A stretch of DNA of 13,918 nucleotides from JAGLHV01 sp023132075 [NCBI: bacterium] (GTDB lineage: Bacteria; CBDUZB01; JAGLHV01), in the NCBI GenBank assembly GCA_023132075.1, contig JAGLYT010000010.1, forward strand, positions 1 to 13,918, written 5' to 3'. Each line of letters begins with the position of its first letter. Position 1 is the first letter of the stretch. The notes under the pieces are model-generated. The model saw nothing but the letters and a program-made list of their open reading frames with translations. It had not been told where the DNA came from and ran no database searches. A program made the translations under genes and the position numbers. Below are positions 7,474 to 12,121 of this stretch, piece by piece.

Positions 7474-7555
7474 CTCTGATAAGGGCAAACCTCAGGAAAC
7501 TGGGGGGCGCAAAACTACGGTTCCATATTTAAGGTGGAAGGCTGAGTTGCCAGAG
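7474..7555 (+). promoter_or_regulatory. Cyclic-di-GMP-I (GEMM-I) riboswitch aptamer
   Basis: The RNA matches the GEMM-I layout. A closing stem CTCTG/CAGAG (7474-7478 with 7551-7555) leads into GGGCAAACC (7483-7491). A first hairpin CCTCAG-GAAA-CTGGGG (about 7490-7505) carries the family's GAAA tetraloop, then comes CGCAAA (7508-7513). A second hairpin with GGTTCC/GGAAGG (7519-7524, 7536-7541) follows, and the 3' strand GAGTTGCC (7544-7551) closes it. The base aligning with Vc2 G20 is G7485 and with C92 is C7550 (numbering recalled from the Vibrio Vc2 structure). A G at this position favours c-di-GMP over the A-containing variant that senses 3',3'-cGAMP. It is followed 13 nt later by an intrinsic terminator and then the gene at 7641. 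Confidence 0.92.
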
Positions 7556-7568
7556 GGAAGATTTGTGG

Positions 7569-7611
7569 AACCGGATTAACCGTAATAAAAGCGGTATAAT
7601 CCGGTTTTTTT
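7569..7611 (+). terminator. Riboswitch expression platform: intrinsic terminator
   Basis: The left arm AACCGGATTA-ACCG (7569-7582) pairs with CGGT-A-TAATCCGGTT (7592-7606). This gives a 14-bp stem with one bulged A and a 9-nt loop, followed by a T-run to 7611. The base of the left arm (TGTGGAACCG, 7564-7573) is also complementary to aptamer bases 7518-7527, giving an alternative antiterminator. Ligand binding should lock the aptamer, release the left arm and terminate transcription (an OFF switch). Confidence 0.9.
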
Positions 7612-7640
7612 ATAAGCAATAAATATAAAGGATAGCAATA

Positions 7641-8102
7641 ATGAAAAAAAGAAAGCTTTTGATTTTTGTGTTTCTTATTTTTTCTGTGTCGGCCGGAAAA
7701 ATTTATGCTTCTTGTTTTAGTTCCCATTTTAATGCGGTGAAGATTGAATTTAATAAATCTTTTCAGTTTGCAACAACCCATGATTTTTGTTTTCGGGCAA
7801 AAGTACAATCGTTGCCTCTTTATTTGGTTTTTCCTGATATGGACATTAGAGATGAAGGGAATAGGCCAATACGGGATTACAAGAATTTGTTTTTAGATAT
7901 CAGGAATAATCAATATGAAATCTTTAATGTTTGGGGAATTATTAAGAAAAAAAGCAGGTTCAAAAATATAAGATTGCAGTTGGTAAATTTAAATAAGTTG
8001 CAAATTAGATCTTCACAAAAGAATACGAAACATTTTTTTATTACCCTTCTGATTTTCGAAGAAGTTGACCTTTCTTTAAAGTATAGCACTTTTTTGTGCT
8101 GA
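7641..8102 (+). CDS. Small exported protein of unknown function under riboswitch control
   Basis: I do not recognise this 153-residue protein. It starts with a clear signal peptide (KKRK, then a hydrophobic stretch 6-17, with likely cleavage near IYA-S at 22-25). The mature part is mixed alpha/beta in character, with aromatic and basic residues, a few cysteines (25, 50, 153) and no further membrane helix. ATG 7641 has an AAAGGA-type ribosome site about 9 nt upstream and lies 29 nt after the riboswitch terminator, so it is the first gene exposed to c-di-GMP control. Since c-di-GMP-I switches usually govern adhesins, pilus, matrix or motility genes, a surface role is plausible but inferred. A 5-bp hairpin AGCAC/GTGCT overlaps the last codons. 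Confidence 0.7.
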   Translation: MKKRKLLIFVFLIFSVSAGKIYASCFSSHFNAVKIEFNKSFQFATTHDFCFRAKVQSLPLYLVFPDMDIRDEGNRPIRDYKNLFLDIRNNQYEIFNVWGIIKKKSRFKNIRLQLVNLNKLQIRSSQKNTKHFFITLLIFEEVDLSLKYSTFLC

Positions 8103-8254
8103 AACCTTTCCCTTCCCCTCAAAATTTCCAGAAAAATAATTAGTGAAATAGAAATGTCGTGAAGAAAGATTGATGTTTGGAAGTTAAAAAAAAGAACACA
8201 AAAGTAAAGGTTCTTTCTTACAAAAAAATGAAATGATACAAACGGAGGAATAAA

Positions 8255-8434
8255 ATGAATTTACGAATAGTTTTTGAACCATTGGCAGACGGAGGCTTCA
8301 TGGTTTCCTGTCCGGATCTTCCGGGTTGTTCGGCACATGGGAAAACTTTTAACGATGCATTGATAAAAATAAAGGAAGTTATTCAGCAATATCTTCAATA
8401 TAAAGTGCAGAACAAATCTATTCTCTTGAATTAG
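8255..8434 (+). CDS. HicB-like antitoxin-type small protein (orphan)
   Basis: This 59-residue frame begins MNLRIVFEPLADGGFMVSCP and continues DLPGCSAHGKTFNDALIKIK. It is the compact beta-beta-alpha HicB/UPF0150 fold: a hydrophobic first strand, GG turn, the hallmark V-S-x-P-D-L-P-G-C, and a helix with AL-x-x-I-K-E-x-I. A strong ribosome site CGGAGGA (8243-8249) lies 5 nt before ATG. HicB proteins normally neutralise the HicA mRNA-interferase toxin, or act alone as a nuclease-like or regulatory domain. There is no C-terminal DNA-binding domain here and no hicA frame on either side, only a five-codon frame downstream, so it is an orphan or a relic of a toxin-antitoxin pair. Confidence 0.8.
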   Translation: MNLRIVFEPLADGGFMVSCPDLPGCSAHGKTFNDALIKIKEVIQQYLQYKVQNKSILLN

Positions 8435-8454
8435 GCCGGTTAAAAGGAGGAACG

Positions 8455-8472
8455 ATGAAAATCAGAAAATAA
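8455..8472 (+). other. Five-codon mini-frame with strong ribosome site (possible hicA relic or leader)
   Basis: AAAGGAGG (8443-8450) lies 4 nt before ATG 8455, but the frame reads only MKIRK before TAA. The ribosome site is among the best in the window. It could be the surviving start of a lost hicA gene, or a short leader feeding ribosomes to the gene that starts 21 nt later. Confidence 0.35.
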
Positions 8473-8493
8473 GGTTAAAATAGAGGTAAATTT

Positions 8494-9357
8494 ATGTCAT
8501 TAATGTGTGAGGGTTTTCTCTCTAATAGAAAGATAAAATTAAAATCCGTGGGCTACATTGTTGTTTTTTTTGTAATTATTTTTATCTCAAATACGAGGAC
8601 ACAATTATTTAATGATTGTAAAAAACATAATGTTATTAATGTTTCTTTTTGTTCGTCTTGTTCGTTTTGTTCGTTGGATTTAAGTCCATGTTTTTTTTGT
8701 AAAGTATTATCGGTTGAGAGCAAAGTAAAAAGCGATTTTACTTCTCCTTCTGCTCCTGGAAAACCTGCGTTTCACTACAGTCTTTGCAGTAATACTTATA
8801 CAGTATTCTGGCCTTTTTCCTTTGATGCTGAATCCATGGTTGTTGGTTACGAATTACAGGAAAAAAAGAATAAGTCATTCGCCTGGAGGACAGTAAATGA
8901 CAATGTTTCTGCTGTTTTAAGCTGTCATTCAGTTATAAATAGAAAAATCGGGCAGTATTGTTATCGAGTGCGGGCTAAAAACGTAGTTGGTTTATGGAGC
9001 GAATGGTCTTTAGTTTCTAAAAAAATAAGTGTTAATTACCCGGATAAAATAATTACCCGGGTTTCTAATTTTCCTAATCCGGTAAATCCAAAAAAAAAGA
9101 GCACGACTATTACTTATTTTCTTAATCAGGATGCAGAGATGACTGTAAACATCCATGATTTAATGGGATATGAAATTAAAAAATGGTATTTTAAATCCGG
9201 GGAAAAAGGAGGTGGTCGGGGAGTAAATAATATTATTTGGGATTGTAAGGATAATAACGGAAATAGAATATTTAAAGGGTGTTATATTTGTCGGATTAAA
9301 GCCGTATTTGACAAAAAAACAACAATAGCCACAAGGAGAATAGGGATCGTTTATTGA
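8494..9357 (+). CDS. Secreted FN3-domain protein with FlgD-like / type IX-like C-terminal domain
   Basis: The 287-residue protein has a basic start and a hydrophobic segment at 19-32 acting as signal or anchor, then an odd cysteine-rich low-complexity stretch (CSSCSFCSLDLSPCFFC, 53-69). A fibronectin type III domain follows at about 85-181 (SAPGKPAF, WRTVND, YRVRAKNVVGLWSEWS). The C-terminal Ig-like domain at about 190-287 has FPNPVNPKKKSTTITYFL, VNIHDLMGYEIKKW, IIWDCKDNNGNRIFKG and RRIGIVY. This is the FlgD-like / T9SS type A sorting-like pattern, used for surface export in several phyla. Cysteines replace usual Gly or Val/Phe residues in WDCKD and GCYIC. AGAGG lies 7 nt before ATG 8494; ATG 8503 is an in-frame alternative. 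Substrate or partner is unknown. Confidence 0.8.
   Translation: MSLMCEGFLSNRKIKLKSVGYIVVFFVIIFISNTRTQLFNDCKKHNVINVSFCSSCSFCSLDLSPCFFCKVLSVESKVKSDFTSPSAPGKPAFHYSLCSNTYTVFWPFSFDAESMVVGYELQEKKNKSFAWRTVNDNVSAVLSCHSVINRKIGQYCYRVRAKNVVGLWSEWSLVSKKISVNYPDKIITRVSNFPNPVNPKKKSTTITYFLNQDAEMTVNIHDLMGYEIKKWYFKSGEKGGGRGVNNIIWDCKDNNGNRIFKGCYICRIKAVFDKKTTIATRRIGIVY
8647..8673 (+). repeat. Three-copy 9-bp tandem repeat TTTTGTTCG inside the coding region
   Basis: Units at 8647-8655, 8656-8664 and 8665-8673 read TTTTGTTCG, TCTTGTTCG and TTTTGTTCG. Being a multiple of three, unit gain or loss keeps the frame and only changes the cysteine-rich stretch just after the hydrophobic segment. Confidence 0.7.
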
Positions 9358-9556
9358 TAATTTTTAAAATAATTGTTTTTATTATAATGAACTTTGAGAA
9401 AAGAAATTAGCGGCAGACAATAGATTAAATTAAAGGATAAGGGATTAGTCAAGACATATGACACCTCCGGTAAGTTTTTTAGCTCTTTCTTTAAGAAGCA
9501 AAGCATTTAAGTCAACTGGCGGAATCATAGCAAATTATTACTCGTCTGGGGACACT

Positions 9557-9582
9557 CGCCTCTTGGCGCTCGCCTAGTGGCG
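9557..9582 (+). repeat. Tandem CGCC-N4-GGCG hairpins
   Basis: Two consecutive hairpins share identical stems: CGCC-TCTT-GGCG (9557-9568) and CGCC-TAGT-GGCG (9571-9582). GGGGACACT lies just before them. This resembles REP/BIME sequence associated with IS200-like (Y1) transposases in environmental genomes. No such transposase gene is present here. Confidence 0.6.
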
Positions 9583-9667
9583 AAGCCGCTGGAAGCCGAG
9601 GGAAGTCACTGATATTATGGTTATTTACTTTTTTATACGCCGACTGCCAGGGGGGGGGGTATTTTTT

Positions 9668-9859
9668 TTATATTAGTTGCTGCATCCCTTCGATAAATTG
9701 CTTTCTTTTTATTCCCTCATACTTTTGTTGCTTTTTTCTTTTTTCCTTAACAAACCGGGCTTTTATTAATTCTGTCAGTCCCTCATACCAGTTTCTTTTT
9801 ATACAGAATATCTTGTTTATTTTTATAGCAGGGGGTTGTATTGTAGCAATTTCATTAGA
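9668..9859 (-). pseudogene. Start-less basic reading frame, possible transposase C-terminal remnant
   Basis: The minus strand is open for 63 codons between an in-frame stop (9860-9862) and TAA (9668-9670). There is no ATG except near the end, at residue 59. The product is basic and helical (IFCIKRNWYEGLTELIKARF, then a KEKRKKQQKYEGIKRKQF segment), as in the C-terminal tails of some transposases. I cannot name a family. The flanking repeats and the G10 run support a decayed mobile element; a random open stretch is the alternative. Confidence 0.35.
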
Positions 9860-9863
9860 TTAA

Positions 9864-9896
9864 AAAGTGTGTGGTGACTTAAATTTGAAAGTGTGT
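9864..9896 (+). repeat. AAAGTGTGT direct repeat pair (possible element end)
   Basis: AAAGTGTGT occurs at 9864-9872 and 9888-9896, 24 bp apart, flanking GTGACTTAAATTTG. It directly borders the start-less minus-strand frame, as expected for transposase-binding repeats at an insertion-sequence end. No matching opposite end was found. Confidence 0.4.
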
Positions 9897-9942
9897 TATA
9901 TTTATATAGGAAGATAAAAAAGAATAGAAAACATTAAATTAA

Positions 9943-9951
9943 TGGGATAAT
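9943..9951 (+). promoter_or_regulatory. Extended -10 element just before the barrel-TPR gene
   Basis: TGG-GATAAT (9943-9951) matches an extended -10 box. Its expected start site (about 9958-9961) coincides with the ATG at 9961, and there is no Shine-Dalgarno sequence upstream. The transcript could therefore be leaderless. No -35 box is visible at 17 bp. Confidence 0.35.
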
Positions 9952-9960
9952 ACGAATAAA

Positions 9961-12033
9961 ATGAGAAAAATTATTTTTATTGGTTGTTTTGTTTTTTATA
10001 GTGTTCTTCAGCCGATATTTTGTGCAGCTGAAAAGGAAGGGACAGTTGCAGGAATTATTTTAAAACAAGAAATAGGTGCCCGTCAAATGGGCATGGGTGG
10101 AGCACAGGTGGCTGTAGCAGGTGACATGAATACCCTTTATTATAATCCAGCCGGATTGGCTGATATTGCACAAGCGGAAATAAGCACGATGTACCTGGAT
10201 GGATTGGCAGATGTAATTTATGGTTCTGTGGGATATGTCCATCCATTAAAAATTATTCCCGATTTAAAAGATAAAAACAAAGAAAGAAAGAGTAAATATG
10301 GAACGGTAGGAATAGGGATAATTACTTTGCAGGGTGGAGAAATAGAAATAAATTATTTAGATGGAACTTCGGAAAAAAAAATAGTACAAGCGGATTATGT
10401 TTTAAGCTTAGGATATGGAAGAGAAATCAAAAAAGTACTGCTGGGAATAAATCTTAAAACAATTTATACTACCTTGATAGAAGAATACAATGCTTATGCT
10501 TTTGCGTTAGATGTTGGTGGGATTTATAGGCTTCCTTATAAGAAGTTGAAAGGATTAAGATTTGGCGTTGTTTTACAAAATTTAGGTACGGAAATAAAAT
10601 ATAAGGAAGAGGGAGACCCGTTACCTTTAACTGTAAAAATAGGTACTGCTTATGAAAAAAGATTTAACCGGATTCATTATGTACAGGGAGCGGTAGATGT
10701 GGTAAGAAGTATTGACAGTCAAATAAGGGAAAATATAGGAGTGGAATATATATTTAAAGATATGTTAGCAGGAAGAGTAGGAACCAGAATGGGGTACGAT
10801 TTGGGGTTAATGACTTATGGTATAGGGTTGTATATTAATAAAGTAAAATTAGATTATGCCTGGGTGTATGGAGAAGGATGGGATAGTCAACACCGAATTT
10901 CACTTTCCTTTCAGTTCTCCGGCCGTTCAATGAAAAAGAAAAGAGAAGTAAAAAAAGAAAAGAGAAAAACTAAAAAGATTATAGGTGATGTTAGGTTGGG
11001 GATGGATCTTTTTATGAGAAAAAAATGGGTAAAAGCGTTAGAAGTTTGGGAAGGGATATTAGAGAAAAATCCAAAACATAAATTGGCTCAAGATTATGTG
11101 AGTAAAACAAAAGAAAGATTAAATAAATTGGTGGAAGACTATTGTGATGAAGCAAAACAGCATTATGGTAAGAAACAATGGTTAAAAGCTTCGCAATTAT
11201 GGAAAAGAGCGTGGAAAATATCCGGGAAAAAAGAAAAAAGAGCGAAAGAAGGAATAGAAAAAATAAAAATAGAATTAAAAGTTATACTTGATTCGGGAGA
11301 AAGATTTTATGTTAAAGGTAAATATGGTGAATCTCTTAGGGAATGGCAGGGGATTAATGATAGATATCCGAATTATTTAGGAGTAACAGCAAAAATAGAA
11401 AATACGCAGATTAAAATAAGGGAAATGATTGATATAAAAAAGAGAAAAATTATCAAGACAATTGTTGCTGAGGGAAGAAAACATTATGAAAAGGGTAGAT
11501 ATTCAAAAACAATGGACAAATTCAGGCAGGTTTTAAAATTGAGTCCTCAAAACAAAGAAGCAGTTTCTTATATAAACAAAATAGCACAGGACTATTTTAA
11601 AAAAGGAATAATCTTTTACAAACAAAATGAATTTAATAAAGCAATTAGTTGTTGGGACAAGGTTCTTGAAATTAAGCCGGGGAATAAAAAAATTAAAATG
11701 TGGAGAAAAAAAGCAGAGAAAGATTTTAATGAGAAAGTATATGTTTTTTATGAGAAGGGAATAGATAAATATAACGAAGGTAATTATGTTGATGCTCTTA
11801 CTTTGTGGAAAAAAGGGTTGGAATATGCACCAGGACATAAAAAAATGAAACAATTTTTCATAGAAGCTAATTTAGCACAGGGGATATTATATTATCGGGA
11901 AAACAAATTGGGGGGAGCGATTGTTTATTGGAAAGAAGTTTTGAAAATAGAATCTAAACATCCAAAAGCGTTGAAGTATTTAAGGAGAGCAAAAACGAAA
12001 CAAAAGAGATTAAGAGCATTAAATAAAGAATAA
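9961..12033 (+). CDS. Outer-membrane beta-barrel protein (PorV/UPF0164-like) fused to C-terminal TPR array
   Basis: The 690-residue protein has a signal peptide at 1-22, then a barrel at about 35-322. The barrel shows the PorV/UPF0164 hallmark GARQMGMGGAQVAVAGDMNT at 39-58, LYYNPAGLA, and many alternating strands, ending HRISLSFQFSGR. A lysine/arginine-rich linker (about 325-340) leads to about seven TPR-like repeats at 345-670. These are centred on KKWVKALEVWEGILEKNPKH, KQWLKASQLWKRAW, GKYGESLREWQ, GRYSKTMDKFRQVLKLSPQN, EFNKAISCWDKVLEIKPGN, GNYVDALTLWKKGLEYAPGH and NKLGGAIVYWKEVLKI, with an unusual conserved Trp. The TPRs follow the last strand and should face the periplasm. Related barrels shuttle type IX cargo (PorV) or are of unknown function. 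The gene lies between two FlgD-like-tailed secreted proteins. No ribosome site is visible. Confidence 0.85.
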   Translation: MRKIIFIGCFVFYSVLQPIFCAAEKEGTVAGIILKQEIGARQMGMGGAQVAVAGDMNTLYYNPAGLADIAQAEISTMYLDGLADVIYGSVGYVHPLKIIPDLKDKNKERKSKYGTVGIGIITLQGGEIEINYLDGTSEKKIVQADYVLSLGYGREIKKVLLGINLKTIYTTLIEEYNAYAFALDVGGIYRLPYKKLKGLRFGVVLQNLGTEIKYKEEGDPLPLTVKIGTAYEKRFNRIHYVQGAVDVVRSIDSQIRENIGVEYIFKDMLAGRVGTRMGYDLGLMTYGIGLYINKVKLDYAWVYGEGWDSQHRISLSFQFSGRSMKKKREVKKEKRKTKKIIGDVRLGMDLFMRKKWVKALEVWEGILEKNPKHKLAQDYVSKTKERLNKLVEDYCDEAKQHYGKKQWLKASQLWKRAWKISGKKEKRAKEGIEKIKIELKVILDSGERFYVKGKYGESLREWQGINDRYPNYLGVTAKIENTQIKIREMIDIKKRKIIKTIVAEGRKHYEKGRYSKTMDKFRQVLKLSPQNKEAVSYINKIAQDYFKKGIIFYKQNEFNKAISCWDKVLEIKPGNKKIKMWRKKAEKDFNEKVYVFYEKGIDKYNEGNYVDALTLWKKGLEYAPGHKKMKQFFIEANLAQGILYYRENKLGGAIVYWKEVLKIESKHPKALKYLRRAKTKQKRLRALNKE

Positions 12034-12068
12034 ATACGGTTAGAAGACGGTTGAAAAAAACAGTTACA

Positions 12069-12103
12069 TTGGTTTTATTGGTTGAATTAGTTTAGATTGG
12101 TTG
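12069..12103 (+). repeat. Second copy of the TTGGTT-type repeat
   Basis: TTGGTT occurs at 12069, 12078 and 12097. ATTGGTTGAATTAGTT (12077-12092) and TTTAGATTGGTTG (12091-12103) are exact copies of segments at 3567-3582 and 3521-3533, in swapped order. It lies in the 88-bp spacer between two surface-protein genes. Confidence 0.75.
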
Positions 12104-12121
12104 TGAGGGAGTAAATGAATT

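Larger units (their letters stand above)
9358..9960. other. Gene-poor 600-bp spacer with mobile-element debris
   Basis: No intact gene was found on either strand. The spacer contains a GC-rich tandem hairpin (9557-9582), a G10 run (9650-9659), a start-less minus-strand frame (9668-9859) and a paired AAAGTGTGT repeat (9864-9896). The GC-rich part differs sharply in composition from the surrounding AT-rich sequence, suggesting insertion and decay of a mobile or repeat element. Confidence 0.6.

Noticed and set aside
7515-7808. 97-codon minus-strand frame across the riboswitch terminator and the 7641 gene
   Set aside because: It covers a structured RNA switch and a signal-peptide gene on the plus strand; no recognisable protein pattern or ribosome site.
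8085-8100. AGCAC-T6-GTGCT hairpin as a terminator for the 7641 gene
   Set aside because: Only 5 bp, overlaps the final codons and lacks a following T-run.
9540-9660. Structured noncoding RNA or tRNA-like element in the GC-rich spacer
   Set aside because: No tRNA landmarks; simple tandem CGCC/GGCG stems fit REP-type repeats better.
11533-11853. 106-codon minus-strand frame rich in Phe and Ile
   Set aside because: It is the antisense of Lys-rich TPR repeats, which produces such frames automatically.
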